Below, one piece after another: positions 1 through 7,751 of a stretch of 64,000 nucleotides of DNA (its first letter is position 1; the number at the start of each line of letters is the position of its first letter). The position numbers and the translations under genes are program-made. A model generated the notes under the pieces. That model did no database searches. It was not told where the DNA came from and saw nothing but the letters and a program-made list of their open reading frames with translations. The stretch is from Terribacillus aidingensis (lineage in GTDB: Bacteria > Bacillota > Bacilli > Bacillales > Amphibacillaceae), in assembly GCF_900215625.1 (NCBI RefSeq), contig NZ_OBEK01000002.1, forward strand, positions 62,001 to 126,000, given 5' to 3'.

Positions 1-604
1 TTGCAATCGGACCAGTGATGGATTGGTCATGGTAGTCTGCTTTTATGCGAGGAATGGTATCTACATGTATGTTTGCGTGCAGCTGCTCAGCTGCACGCAA
101 GTAAGCGAACCCGAGAATATTGTTTGGACTTTGCAAATCTAAAGTTGAATTTATGCCAATATTTTCATATGCAGCCCTGCTTGCCTCTGGGTACGATAAA
201 CCTTGTTCGAGCGACTGTTTCAAGATTTCGTCAAATACGCCTTTCTTCGCTCTGCGCTTTAGCTGTGCTTGATGAAAAGCATTGATAGTGCCATCTTCAG
301 AACCAAACACGAGGTGGTCAGCGCCTAATGCATCTAAGATGGCCACAGCACCTTTTGCAAATAAATCGGCATGCTGGACCGCATAAAGGAAAGGAAGTTC
401 TACAACCAGATCCACGCCAGCTTGCAGAGCAGCTTCTGTGCGGCTGAACTTATCTAAAATGGCCGGTTCACCCCGCTGCATAAAATTACCGCTCATTACT
501 GCAATCATGCAGTCGCTTTCGGTTAATTTACGAGCTTCCTGTATATGATAAACATGACCATTATGTAATGGATTGTATTCAACGACAATACCGCATGACC
601 TCAT
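1..604 (-). CDS. tmcAL: tRNA(Met) cytidine acetate ligase TmcAL (YlbM), 3' end cut by window
   Basis: Only the first 201 codons are visible; the gene runs off the left edge of the window. The protein opens with CGIVVEYNPLHNGHVYH, the nucleotidyltransferase-type ATP-binding HxGH region of the TmcAL/YlbM family, followed by IAVMSGNFMQRGEPA and a VVELPF segment, all typical of the family. Known relatives use ATP and acetate to make N4-acetylcytidine at the wobble position of elongator tRNA(Met) in the cytoplasm. The ATG at 604 is chosen because an AAAGGAGG Shine-Dalgarno lies just upstream on the minus strand. It is divergent from the yceD-rpmF pair, as in Bacillus subtilis. The family is clear; the C-terminal part cannot be judged here. 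Confidence 0.93.
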   Translation of the reverse strand, partial: MRSCGIVVEYNPLHNGHVYHIQEARKLTESDCMIAVMSGNFMQRGEPAILDKFSRTEAALQAGVDLVVELPFLYAVQHADLFAKGAVAILDALGADHLVFGSEDGTINAFHQAQLKRRAKKGVFDEILKQSLEQGLSYPEASRAAYENIGINSTLDLQSPNNILGFAYLRAAEQLHANIHVDTIPRIKADYHDQSITGPIA

Positions 605-630
605 GAGGGACCTCCTTTTTGTGGATGGTT

Positions 631-771
631 TTTCGCTTTCTAGTGATGTCTAGCTCCGAAAGCCAGGAGCTGCGCCGTAAGTGATAAATCCCTGCGAGTG
701 GAAAACGCCGACTCCGGGCTTTCTCGCTTACCGCTTCGTTTCTAAACGGTTTTCTACGCTTTTCTAGTGTG
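631..771. other. Intergenic element with large imperfect hairpin
   Basis: The gap between tmcAL and yceD holds a structured stretch without a convincing reading frame. GAAAGCCAGGAG at 658-669 can pair with CTCCGGGCTTTC at 712-723 (11 of 12 positions), enclosing a loop of about 40 bases with a further GCG/CGC helix. Near-identical words, CGCTTTCTAGTG and CGCTTTTCTAGTG, flank the element at both ends. This looks like a small dispersed intergenic repeat or a structured RNA. Function is unknown. Confidence 0.4.
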
Positions 772-818
772 TTAATATGAATATAGGCTAATTATTGCCT
801 TGCTGTAAAGAAAATATA

Positions 819-847
819 TTGACAAAGCTCCTGTTTTTTTTTACAAT
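819..847 (+). promoter_or_regulatory. Sigma-A promoter for yceD-rpmF
   Basis: A perfect -35 TTGACA (819-824) is separated by 17 bases from TACAAT (842-847), one mismatch from the -10 consensus. Transcription would begin near 853, giving a short leader before the GTG at 876. The spacer contains a run of eight or more T. Confidence 0.8.
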
Positions 848-875
848 TACTTTTGTTGCCATGAGGTGAATTAAC

Positions 876-1391
876 GTGAAAATTCCGGTTCAAAAGCTTA
901 AAGCTAAAGGTCTTGAACCTTTCGAATTTACAGAGCAAGTGGATGTGTCTGACATCCAGGGCAAGAATGATATTCGTCGTATTGATCCGGTGAAGGTCAG
1001 CGGTCAGGCGACTTCTTATGGTAACGACATTACTGTTAAGTTTGCGATAGATGGTGAGATGATCTTGCCGTGTGCGCGTACTTTGGCAGATGTGCCGTAT
1101 GAATTCCATATTGATGCGACTGAACTGTTTACTTTGTCTCCTTATGCAAGCGCGGATGACGAGTCGGAAATTCATCCAGTTGATGGAGAACTGCTTGACT
1201 TGAAACCGTATATAGAGGAAAATATTCTCTTGGATGTTCCTTTCCGTGTTTTCTCCGATGATGAAGAGGTATTAGATAATGCCGTCAAACAAGGAGAAGG
1301 CTGGCAGGTTGCCAGTGAGGATGCACAGCAGGACAAGATCGATCCGAGGCTTGAGAAGCTGCAGGCTCTCTTGAAGAAGGACGACGAATAA
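876..1391 (+). CDS. YceD/DUF177 family protein (YlbN)
   Basis: A 171-residue acidic protein of the YceD (DUF177) family, which in most bacteria lies directly upstream of rpmF. Homologues are linked to 23S rRNA accumulation or ribosome assembly, but the biochemical role is not firmly known. The family signature is visible in the central segment (CARTLADVPYEFHID) and in the length of about 170 residues. The start is GTG at 876, preceded by GAGGTGA; a strong promoter ends at 847. rpmF follows after 31 bases, so the two are very likely cotranscribed, ending at the terminator at 1602-1639. Many family members carry a CxxC pair; here only the single Cys of CART is present. Confidence 0.88.
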   Translation: MKIPVQKLKAKGLEPFEFTEQVDVSDIQGKNDIRRIDPVKVSGQATSYGNDITVKFAIDGEMILPCARTLADVPYEFHIDATELFTLSPYASADDESEIHPVDGELLDLKPYIEENILLDVPFRVFSDDEEVLDNAVKQGEGWQVASEDAQQDKIDPRLEKLQALLKKDDE

Positions 1392-1422
1392 GCATGTGAA
1401 TGATTGAAGGAGGTGTAGGACA

Positions 1423-1596
1423 GTGGCAGTACCTAAAAGAAGAACTTCTAAAAAAGTTAAAAATCAACGCCGTACACACAAAAAATTGCATGTACCAGGA
1501 ATGGTAGAATGCTCTAACTGTGGCGAACTTGCAAAACCACACCACGTTTGCAGATCTTGCGGACATTATGATGGCAAAGCAGTGGTTGAAGCGTAA
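1423..1596 (+). CDS. rpmF: Ribosomal protein bL32
   Basis: A 57-residue basic protein beginning [20 protein letters not shown], the standard opening of bL32, a large-subunit ribosomal protein. Two CxxC pairs (CSNC and CRSC) form the zinc ribbon, so this is the zinc-binding (C+) form rather than the zinc-independent paralogue. The start is GTG at 1423 behind GGAGGTGTAGGACA. It follows yceD by 31 bases and is terminated by a strong hairpin 6 bases after the stop codon. Small size and complete motif leave no real alternative. Confidence 0.97.
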   Translation: MAVPKRRTSKKVKNQRRTHKKLHVPGMVECSNCGELAKPHHVCRSCGHYDGKAVVEA

Positions 1597-1601
1597 AAAC
1601 A

Positions 1602-1639
1602 AAAAAACACCTATCGTCAGATGATGATAGGTGTTTTTT
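1602..1639 (+). terminator. Intrinsic terminator after rpmF
   Basis: AACACCTATC (1606-1615) pairs with GATAGGTGTT (1626-1635) across a 10-base loop and is followed by a T run. The upstream A run could let it work from the other strand too. Confidence 0.9.
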
Positions 1640-1719
1640 ATATTCTATCTACTTTTTTCTAGTCTAGCATTTTTCCCTCTTGCATACATTGATAGCAGGA
1701 TAGAAGAGGGGGGAAGCTT

Positions 1720-2196
1720 GTGAAAAGTACAAGGCAGGATGCATGGACTGACAAAGAAGATGTGCTATTAGCAAATACAGTGCTGGATTATATTCAGGAA
1801 GGTAAAACACAGCTGGATGCATTTCGGGATGTTGCGGTGAAGCTTAACCGGACGGGTGCAGCTTGCGGCTTTCGTTGGAATGCCTCACTTCGGCAATATT
1901 ATCAAACTGATATTGAGATAGCCAAACAAAATAGGAAGCAGCAAAGTGCAGAACCAACGCCAGAGGCTGCCCCGAAGAAGGCAGGAAAGGATTCTGTCAG
2001 TTTGGAAGCTGCGATTGATTTGTTAGAAAAAGTGAAACAAAATTTTCATGTTCCCAATAAGCAGCCTGATGAAGAGCTGCGCACACTGCAGATAGAGAAT
2101 GCGAAGCTTAAAGATCAGCTTAAACGGTACCAAGATGCATGCATCGAGATGGAAAAGCTATGTCGATGGGTGATTGAGGAAGCGGAGACAAAATAA
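1720..2196 (+). CDS. rsfA: RsfA family prespore transcriptional regulator (YlbO)
   Basis: A 158-residue protein. The first 60 residues form a Myb/SANT-like helix-turn-helix (TRQDAWTDKEDVLLANTVL, then GFRWNASLRQYY), and the C-terminal 50 residues are heptad-rich and likely a coiled coil. In B. subtilis RsfA is a prespore regulator made under sigma-F that tunes spoIIR expression; the same role is inferred here. The start is GTG at 1720 behind AGAGGGGGG. The gene stands alone between the rpmF terminator and a terminator shared with the convergent acetyltransferase gene. A CATACATT box at 1686 resembles a sporulation -10 element, but no matching -35 was found. Confidence 0.87.
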   Translation: MKSTRQDAWTDKEDVLLANTVLDYIQEGKTQLDAFRDVAVKLNRTGAACGFRWNASLRQYYQTDIEIAKQNRKQQSAEPTPEAAPKKAGKDSVSLEAAIDLLEKVKQNFHVPNKQPDEELRTLQIENAKLKDQLKRYQDACIEMEKLCRWVIEEAETK

Positions 2197-2218
2197 AAAG
2201 CCCAAAGGGGCTTTTTTA
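2195..2218. terminator. Bidirectional terminator between rsfA and ylbP
   Basis: AAGCCC and GGGCTT form a compact hairpin around the loop AAAG, with A and T runs on either side, so it can serve both convergent genes. It overlaps the stop codon of ylbP at 2216-2218. Confidence 0.85.
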
Positions 2219-2665
2219 TTTTGTCGGCTGCCAAGTCATCACAGTCAAGTTATCTTCTTTTTTGCCCGTCTCTTTGAAATAACACTGCTGCCAGAAGGAT
2301 TCCGAATTAACACGTGCTTTCGTACGTACGGGTTTCGTAAAGGATTGCACAAACTCAACTAGGGAAGAGCCCAGTCTTTTTCCTTGGTATGCTGGCAGTA
2401 CTTCAAGTTTGGTAATCTCCACGTATCCTTTTGGCGGATAAAATGTGTTATCTTTTTGTTCGCTTACGAAAGTGAGTGCCATTCTTGCGGCAAGCTGCTC
2501 ATCCATATAAATACCGTAAAAAAGCGTATCATCGTCACTCTCAATTAAGCTGAGCTGAAATTCATCGAACATTGAAAGCTCTGCATTCCCCTGCGCTGCA
2601 AAGCGTTCAAAATCCTCCGCTGTTTTGTAGTTCACTGGCAATTTTTCCACTTTAGCTACTGTCAT
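2216..2665 (-). CDS. ylbP: GNAT family N-acetyltransferase (YlbP-like)
   Basis: A 149-residue GNAT-fold protein. The acetyl-CoA binding motif is visible as VLPAYQGKRLGSSLVEF (V-x-x-x-x-Q-x-x-G-x-G/A type), preceded by the strand ITKLEV. The position next to rsfA and panE and the sequence match B. subtilis YlbP, whose substrate is unknown. The start is placed at the ATG at 2665, because a GAGAGGGGAA ribosome binding site lies directly upstream. An in-frame ATG 48 bases earlier at 2713 has no such site and would overlap the regulatory gap. It shares its terminator with rsfA and is divergent from panE; a CcpA-type operator lies between. Confidence 0.85.
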   Translation of the reverse strand: MTVAKVEKLPVNYKTAEDFERFAAQGNAELSMFDEFQLSLIESDDDTLFYGIYMDEQLAARMALTFVSEQKDNTFYPPKGYVEITKLEVLPAYQGKRLGSSLVEFVQSFTKPVRTKARVNSESFWQQCYFKETGKKEDNLTVMTWQPTK

Positions 2666-2722
2666 ACAGATTCCCCTCTCCGTATTAAAAAAATTCGCTA
2701 GGTGCTTATGCATTCAGCATAT

Positions 2723-2738
2723 ATGAAAACGTTTCCAA
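2723..2738. promoter_or_regulatory. Candidate CcpA operator (cre)
   Basis: ATGAAAACGTTTCCAA agrees with the cre consensus WTGAAARCGYTTTCWW at 15 of 16 positions; only position 13 differs. It sits in the divergent gap between ylbP and panE, about 30 bases upstream of the candidate panE -35 and close to the ylbP start. Confidence 0.55.
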
Positions 2739-2766
2739 ATTCAAGCGTTATATTTCTTATATCCTT

Positions 2767-2795
2767 TTGGCAGCTACCTTGCTAAAATAAACAAT
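2767..2795 (+). promoter_or_regulatory. Candidate sigma-A promoter for panE
   Basis: TTGGCA (2767-2772) and AACAAT (2790-2795) are spaced by 17 bases, placing initiation about 20 bases before the panE start. The -10 is only a 4 of 6 match, so the call is tentative. Confidence 0.4.
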
Positions 2796-2823
2796 TAGGT
2801 ATGTGACAAACGGGGGGACGGAG

Positions 2824-3705
2824 ATGAGAATCACTGTAATCGGTGCAGGTGCAATCGGACTGCTTGCAGCTGCAAAACTCAGCAGCACCCATGAGGTGCT
2901 GCTTTTGACGAGAACAAACGAACAAGCCGAGTTAATTTCTTCAAAAGGGATATGCCTGGATGAAGAAACAATACATATAAACGCTATACCATTAAATGAA
3001 TTGAATACTGTGCAATCAACGGATTTATATATTATCTGTACAAAACAATACGACGTAAAGTCTGTATGGGATAAACTGGTCTCCCATGCAGCAGCGCCTG
3101 TATTGTTTCTTCAAAATGGAATGGCTCATACGGATATGCTGCTGTCTGCCGTGTTTGATTATCCAATCGTTGTCGGTTCTGTGGAGCAGGGTGCCGTACG
3201 GGTAGATCAGCAGCGTGTGCTGCATACCGGAAAAGCAGTAATCCGTCTGGCAAACCTAACGGGCAACAGCGCTGAAATGCTTGTACAGCATTTACATGAC
3301 CCGAACTTCCCTTTTATATTTGAGAAGGACTGGCATCGTATGCTTGGAAGAAAAATGATTGCCAATGCAGTGATTAACCCTTTGACGGCTATATATCGTG
3401 TGAAAAACGGGGAGCTGCTTGATTGTCCTGCGTTCTGTGTGATAGCGCAGAAATTATGTGAAGAAGCAGCGGAAGCACTGGATTTCGAGTTTGCGGAACA
3501 GTGGGAATATGTACGTCGAATTATCATGGCCACCAAAGACAATCGTTCCTCCATGTTAAAAGACATCGAAGCAGGCAGACAGACCGAAGTGGAATCCATC
3601 TCAGGATATGTGCAAAAGCATGCTAGGCGAGCCGTTCCTTATACGGATTTTGTCTACTATAGTATACTTGGACTTACAAGACAGCAAGAAAGGACTAGCT
3701 TATGA
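2824..3705 (+). CDS. panE: 2-dehydropantoate 2-reductase (ketopantoate reductase)
   Basis: A 293-residue NADPH-dependent reductase converting ketopantoate to pantoate in pantothenate/CoA synthesis. The N-terminal Rossmann motif GAGAIG is at residues 7-12. The C-terminal all-helical domain carries the family's catalytic Lys region (GRKMIANAVINPLTA) and the late S-M-L-K-D-I segment. The ATG at 2824 is preferred over the in-frame ATG at 2803, because the family begins directly with the Rossmann strand MRITVIGAG and a GGGGGG tract lies 8-9 bases upstream. The stop overlaps the next start by four bases (ATGA), so it is cotranscribed with the DUF3397 gene. A candidate cre site upstream suggests carbon control. 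Confidence 0.93.
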   Translation: MRITVIGAGAIGLLAAAKLSSTHEVLLLTRTNEQAELISSKGICLDEETIHINAIPLNELNTVQSTDLYIICTKQYDVKSVWDKLVSHAAAPVLFLQNGMAHTDMLLSAVFDYPIVVGSVEQGAVRVDQQRVLHTGKAVIRLANLTGNSAEMLVQHLHDPNFPFIFEKDWHRMLGRKMIANAVINPLTAIYRVKNGELLDCPAFCVIAQKLCEEAAEALDFEFAEQWEYVRRIIMATKDNRSSMLKDIEAGRQTEVESISGYVQKHARRAVPYTDFVYYSILGLTRQQERTSL

Positions 3706-4085
3706 CGCATTTTATCGCTTACCTTCTGGCGGCAGCCATTACAGTACCACCGCTTGCAACTTGGATATACTTTCTTATCGTTCGCAAGTTCATTCGGAAA
3801 AGACGGAATGCTTTCCTGCATACGGTGCAAACGACAGCCGTGTTTTACATCGTTTCTGTTATAATCATGTTGCAAATCATTTTACAGCAAGCTGTCATCG
3901 GATATATGATAGGATTTCTTGCAGTACTGTTTATGCTAATCGTATTTATGCATTACAAATACCGAGGAGAGATTGTTTTCAAGCATATTTGGCGTATGTT
4001 TCTGCGCATTTGCTTCCTAATGTTTGCTCCGCTGTATGTACTGCTGCTCGTAGCAGGCATTATCGTTACATTCATCAGGCAATAA
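3702..4085 (+). CDS. DUF3397 family small membrane protein
   Basis: A 127-residue, very hydrophobic protein with about four predicted membrane segments (roughly residues 4-26, 43-62, 64-82 and 101-124) joined by short basic loops (RKFIRKRR, HYKYRGE). This matches the DUF3397 family, commonly found between panE and bshC or mraZ in Bacillaceae. No function is established. Its ATG overlaps the panE TGA, so translation is probably coupled. A longer frame on the same strand (3608-4099) overlaps it but is not membrane-like and lacks a ribosome binding site. Confidence 0.8.
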   Translation: MTHFIAYLLAAAITVPPLATWIYFLIVRKFIRKRRNAFLHTVQTTAVFYIVSVIIMLQIILQQAVIGYMIGFLAVLFMLIVFMHYKYRGEIVFKHIWRMFLRICFLMFAPLYVLLLVAGIIVTFIRQ

Positions 4086-4128
4086 TACATATAATATAAC
4101 TGTTAATTTAAACAAAGGAGTACTTAAT

Positions 4129-5754
4129 ATGGTAATACAACCAATGAGACTGGAGAGTCCGAATAAATTGGTGGCCGATTATCGGGCAGAGCATCCTTCT
4201 GTTATAGATAAATTCGATTACGCACCATTTCGCCAGGATAGCTATAAAGCCCGGCAGCAAGAGTTAAAAGAACGCAGCTTTCCGCGAGGAGAACTAGCTG
4301 ATTTGCTGTATAAACGAAATAAAGAGTGGGGTGCTGATGAGAAGGCGCTTCACAATACGGAAGCCTTAATGGACCCTAATACCGTTACGGTAGTTGGCGG
4401 TCAGCAGGCAGGCCTATTCACAGGTCCGTTATTGACGCTGCATAAGATCACTTCTATTATTGCACTTGCTGCACAGCAGAGTGAACAGCTTGGAACCAAA
4501 GTTATTCCGGTATTTTGGATTGCCGGAGAAGATCATGATGTTGAAGAAATCAACCATATTTATCTTCCGAAACAACATAAATTACATAAATTCAAATGGA
4601 AGCAGCATCTCACACAAAAAGTGGCGGCTTCTGATGTGGTGCTTGATAAAGAGCTTATGCATAGCTTTCTGCAGGAAGTGATCGCTGCTTTACCAGAAAC
4701 AGCTGATACAAAGGATATCCACAAAATTGTTAGCGACTTGCTGGACCAATCGGAAACTTTTGTCGACTTCTTTGCGAGACTTATCCACCATCTTTATCGA
4801 GATTCCGGTCTGATTTTGCTGGATTCCGGTGATAAACAGCTTCGCCGGATAGAAGGGCCGTTTTTCCAGGAGCTGATCAAAAAACAGCAGGAAATAAGTG
4901 CAGGGGTGTATAACACCGCACAAGAACTGCAGCAGCAAGGCTATTCAAATACGTTAGGACCGGAAATAGAGGATGCTAATCTCTTCTGTTATATTGATGG
5001 CGAAAGAACCCTTTTGATTCGTGATGAGGAAGGCAAATGGCGCGGGAAAGCTGATGAAGCAGTCTTTACCGAGGACGAGATGCTGCAAATGGCAGAAGCT
5101 GAGCCGGCACGACTTAGTAATAATGTGGTAACACGTCCGCTTATGCAGGACTACCTGCTGCCAGTTCTAGCTTTTATCGCTGGTCCCGGAGAGATTTCTT
5201 ATTGGTCGAATTTGCAAGCTGGCTTCCATGCCGTCGGTTTTAAAATGCCGCCGATAATGCCGCGACTGTCGTTTACGATGCTGGACAGTAAGACAGAAAA
5301 ACTGCTGCATCGCTATCAGCTGAATAAGGAAAAAGCAATCGCAGGCGGAGTAAATGCCGAAAAGCTTCAGTACTTAGCCGCGCAGCAGCAGCCTCCGCTC
5401 GCTGTTTTATCACAGCAAGTCAAACAAGCAATGGCTGACTTGCATATGCCGCTTCGCCAAAGTGCTGCTGCCATTGCCGATGATCTCGGTCGGCTTGCAG
5501 ATAAAAATCTGCTTCATTTGGAAGAAGATATTGATTTCCTTGTAGGCCGAATGGAAGCTAGGATTAAAGAGCAGCACCACGTAGCGCTGTCGCATTTTGA
5601 TCATTTGCAAGCTGCACTGCATCCTGAACAGGGGCTGCAGGAGCGGACGTTGAACCTATTTGCAATCTGGAATACTTCCGGAGTGGGGATTTGGCGTGAA
5701 TTATGGCAGAAAAACTATGATTTTACTACAGAACATTATATTGTTTCGGTATGA
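4129..5754 (+). CDS. bshC: Bacillithiol biosynthesis cysteine-adding enzyme BshC
   Basis: A 541-residue protein matching the length and landmarks of BshC, which adds cysteine to glucosaminyl-malate in the last step of bacillithiol synthesis in the cytosol. Family landmarks seen are VVGGQQAGLFTGPLLTLHK near residue 88, FWIAGEDHDVEEINH near 128, and a C-terminal coiled-coil region. The ATG at 4129 has AAAGGAGT at the right distance. It lies between the panE pair and mraZ, as in B. subtilis, and ends in its own terminator. A TATAAT at 4090-4095 just upstream may provide a separate promoter, but no good -35 is present. Its presence identifies a bacillithiol-using Firmicute. Confidence 0.95.
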   Translation: MVIQPMRLESPNKLVADYRAEHPSVIDKFDYAPFRQDSYKARQQELKERSFPRGELADLLYKRNKEWGADEKALHNTEALMDPNTVTVVGGQQAGLFTGPLLTLHKITSIIALAAQQSEQLGTKVIPVFWIAGEDHDVEEINHIYLPKQHKLHKFKWKQHLTQKVAASDVVLDKELMHSFLQEVIAALPETADTKDIHKIVSDLLDQSETFVDFFARLIHHLYRDSGLILLDSGDKQLRRIEGPFFQELIKKQQEISAGVYNTAQELQQQGYSNTLGPEIEDANLFCYIDGERTLLIRDEEGKWRGKADEAVFTEDEMLQMAEAEPARLSNNVVTRPLMQDYLLPVLAFIAGPGEISYWSNLQAGFHAVGFKMPPIMPRLSFTMLDSKTEKLLHRYQLNKEKAIAGGVNAEKLQYLAAQQQPPLAVLSQQVKQAMADLHMPLRQSAAAIADDLGRLADKNLLHLEEDIDFLVGRMEARIKEQHHVALSHFDHLQAALHPEQGLQERTLNLFAIWNTSGVGIWRELWQKNYDFTTEHYIVSV

Positions 5755-5766
5755 TGACACAGGAAG

Positions 5767-5798
5767 CGTGTTTGGTCGACGACCAGGCACGTTTTTTT
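5767..5798 (+). terminator. Intrinsic terminator after bshC
   Basis: CGTGTTTGGTC (5767-5777) and GACCAGGCACG (5781-5791) form an 11-bp stem with two G-T pairs, a three-base loop and seven T. It separates bshC from the dcw cluster promoter. Confidence 0.9.
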
Positions 5799-5864
5799 GT
5801 GCAGTTAACTCCGAAAAACCGCTAAGAACGGGAGAAAATGCTAGTAAAAAGTGTGAATATTGAG

Positions 5865-5894
5865 GTGGTGAAATGTGGGGGGATGTGGTACTAT
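5865..5894 (+). promoter_or_regulatory. mraZ promoter with three MraZ-type repeats at 10-bp period
   Basis: Three direct repeats of the form GTGGnnnnAT begin at 5865, 5875 and 5885, exactly one helical turn apart, and a fourth GTGG begins at 5906. The third repeat contains an extended -10 (TGG then TACTAT, 5886-5894). MraZ proteins in other bacteria bind tandem G-rich repeats upstream of their own gene, so this is very likely the autoregulatory operator of the cluster. Binding would block the -10 region. Confidence 0.7.
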
Positions 5895-5920
5895 GAAAAT
5901 GGAAAGTGGGGGCGGAGTCT

Positions 5921-6352
5921 ATGTTCATGGGGGAATACCAGCATACGGTCGATACGAAAGGACGTATTATCGTGCCTGCAAAGTTCCGTGAGGACTTAGG
6001 TGAGCGGTTTGTGCTTACGCGCGGATTGGACCAATGTTTGTTTGGTTACCCTATGGAGGAATGGAGACTCTTAGAAGAAAAACTAAAAAAGCTGCCATTG
6101 ACCAAAAAGGATGCCCGGGCATTCACACGCTTCTTCTTTTCAGGAGCAGTGGAATGCGAGCTTGATAAGCAGGGGAGGATTAATATTCCTGCACCGCTCC
6201 GGAAATATGCAAAGCTGGAGAAGGACGTTGCCATTATCGGCGTGTCTGGACGGATTGAATTCTGGGCGGAGAGCGAATGGAATTCCTATTTCGATGAATC
6301 TGAAGAATCTTTTGCTGAAATTGCTGAGAATATGCTTGATTTCGATATTTGA
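5921..6352 (+). CDS. mraZ: Transcriptional regulator MraZ
   Basis: A 143-residue protein with two AbrB/SpoVT-like DNA-binding repeats. The first is around residues 5-47, with [14 protein letters not shown]. The second is around 76-120, with [14 protein letters not shown]. Each has the conserved DxxGR...P signature. MraZ forms a ring-shaped oligomer and regulates its own dcw operon. An upstream in-frame GTG at 5906 is rejected: MraZ proteins start MFMGEY, and GGGGCGGAG sits properly before the ATG at 5921. It is the first gene of the long mraZ-rsmH-ftsL-pbpB unit, with tandem repeats over its promoter, which points to autoregulation. Confidence 0.96.
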   Translation: MFMGEYQHTVDTKGRIIVPAKFREDLGERFVLTRGLDQCLFGYPMEEWRLLEEKLKKLPLTKKDARAFTRFFFSGAVECELDKQGRINIPAPLRKYAKLEKDVAIIGVSGRIEFWAESEWNSYFDESEESFAEIAENMLDFDI

Positions 6353-6375
6353 TGGCAGCCGAAAGGATGTAGAGC

Positions 6376-7335
6376 TTGTTTGAACATTATAGTGTGCTGA
6401 ACAGAGAGACAATTGAAGGACTCGCTGTGAAGCCAGAAGGTACATATGTCGATTGCACCCTAGGCGGAGGCGGTCACTCGGAAGTGATTTTGAAGCAGCT
6501 GTCTGATAAAGGAAAGCTGTATGCGTTTGATCAGGACAAGCAAGCCATAGAGGCCACATCGGCGAGGTTGGCAGAATACAGCGATCGAATTGAATATATC
6601 CAAGCGAACTTTCGTGATTTGAAAAGTGAGCTGGAAGCAAGAGGTGTGACAGAAGTAGACGGGGTTGTATTTGACCTTGGCGTTTCTTCACCACAGCTAG
6701 ACCAGGCAGAGAGAGGATTCAGCTATCAGCACGATGCCCCGCTGGACATGCGCATGAACCAGCATCAGGCGCTGTCTGCCTACGAGGTGGTCAATACGTG
6801 GTCTTACGAGCAGCTTGTACGGATTTTCTTCCGCTATGGCGAAGAGAAATTCTCCAAGCAAGTTGCAAGAAAAATAGAGAACAGACGAGAAGTGAAACCA
6901 ATTGAATCAACCTTTGAACTTGTAGAAGTGATCAAGGAAGCCATTCCTGCACCTGCAAGACGAAAAGGCGGCCATCCGGCCAAACGGATTTTCCAAGCGA
7001 TCCGAATTGCAGTCAATGATGAACTGCAATCATTTCGGGATGCACTGCAGCAAACTGCTGAAATTGTAGCAATTGGGGGCAGGGTGTCTGTTATTACCTT
7101 CCACTCATTGGAAGACAGAATGTGCAAGCAAGCGTTTAAAGCTTGGAGTACGCCGCTTCCTGTACCGCGTAATATCCCTATATTACCGGAGGACAGTAAG
7201 GCACCATTTGCTCTTGTTACGAGAAAGCCGATTGTTGCAAGTGAGTCGGAACTAGAAGATAACAGAAGATCTCGTTCCGCAAAACTCCGCGTGGCAGAGA
7301 AAATAAAACCGTGGAGTTCAAAATTTGAATTCTAG
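6376..7335 (+). CDS. rsmH: 16S rRNA (cytosine1402-N4)-methyltransferase RsmH
   Basis: A 319-residue SAM-dependent methyltransferase that modifies C1402 in the decoding centre of 16S rRNA. The SAM-binding loop [11 protein letters not shown] lies near residue 27, [14 protein letters not shown] near 96, and the C-terminal RHxLED-like [10 protein letters not shown] near 240. The start is a TTG at 6376 that gives MFEHYSVL, the usual family N terminus, behind AAAGGATGT. It follows mraZ by 23 bases and precedes ftsL by 18, with no terminator between. Confidence 0.95.
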   Translation: MFEHYSVLNRETIEGLAVKPEGTYVDCTLGGGGHSEVILKQLSDKGKLYAFDQDKQAIEATSARLAEYSDRIEYIQANFRDLKSELEARGVTEVDGVVFDLGVSSPQLDQAERGFSYQHDAPLDMRMNQHQALSAYEVVNTWSYEQLVRIFFRYGEEKFSKQVARKIENRREVKPIESTFELVEVIKEAIPAPARRKGGHPAKRIFQAIRIAVNDELQSFRDALQQTAEIVAIGGRVSVITFHSLEDRMCKQAFKAWSTPLPVPRNIPILPEDSKAPFALVTRKPIVASESELEDNRRSRSAKLRVAEKIKPWSSKFEF

Positions 7336-7353
7336 TACAGGGGAGGAATAAGC

Positions 7354-7734
7354 TTGAGTGCAGAAAGAGCTAGAAGCTGGCAGCAAGGCAGTCCGGCGCA
7401 AAGACCGCAGCAGCAGCCGAAACGACAAGTAAAAGTAAAAGTTCAGAAAAAGACGTGGATAACGCCAGGAGAGAAGGTTCTCTATGCATTCTTTGGCTTC
7501 ATCATCTTGGCTGCGGCAGCTTATTTCGTAACTTTCGCAGCATCTACGTACAACGTCAATAGTGACTTGGAAGCACTTGAATCCAAAATCGATCGCCAGC
7601 AGGTTGCCAACAAAGACCTCACATATGAAGTGAAGGAATTGAGCAAACCGGAACGCATCATTGATATCGCGCGTGATGCTGGCTTGAAGGTGCAGAGCAC
7701 GAAAGTAAAAGAGGCAAATAAAGTCTCTGAATAA
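7354..7734 (+). CDS. ftsL: Cell division protein FtsL
   Basis: A 126-residue bitopic membrane protein. It has a basic, Gln-rich cytoplasmic N terminus (residues 1-40), one membrane span (about 46-67, AFFGFIILAAAAYFV) and an extracellular leucine-zipper-like coiled coil (70-105) containing the typical L-S-K-P-E-R-I-x-x-I-A motif. FtsL binds DivIC and DivIB at the septum and supports the septal transpeptidase. Sequence conservation is low in this family, so position between rsmH and pbpB and the topology carry the call. The start is TTG at 7354 behind GGGGAGGAATAAGC. Confidence 0.92.
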   Translation: MSAERARSWQQGSPAQRPQQQPKRQVKVKVQKKTWITPGEKVLYAFFGFIILAAAAYFVTFAASTYNVNSDLEALESKIDRQQVANKDLTYEVKELSKPERIIDIARDAGLKVQSTKVKEANKVSE

Positions 7735-7751
7735 GCGAGGTTGTTATCACT

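Noticed and set aside
73-285. A 70-codon plus-strand frame
   Set aside because: It lies wholly inside tmcAL, which reads clearly on the minus strand, and it has no ribosome binding site or recognisable motif.
1686-1693. CATACATT before rsfA as a sigma-E -10 element
   Set aside because: No matching -35 at the right distance, and the B. subtilis gene is under sigma-F; no good sigma-F promoter was found either.
3608-4099. A 163-codon plus-strand frame overlapping panE and the DUF3397 gene
   Set aside because: It is in a different frame from both genes, is not hydrophobic, and has no ribosome binding site; the membrane protein frame at 3702 fits the family and overlaps panE by ATGA.
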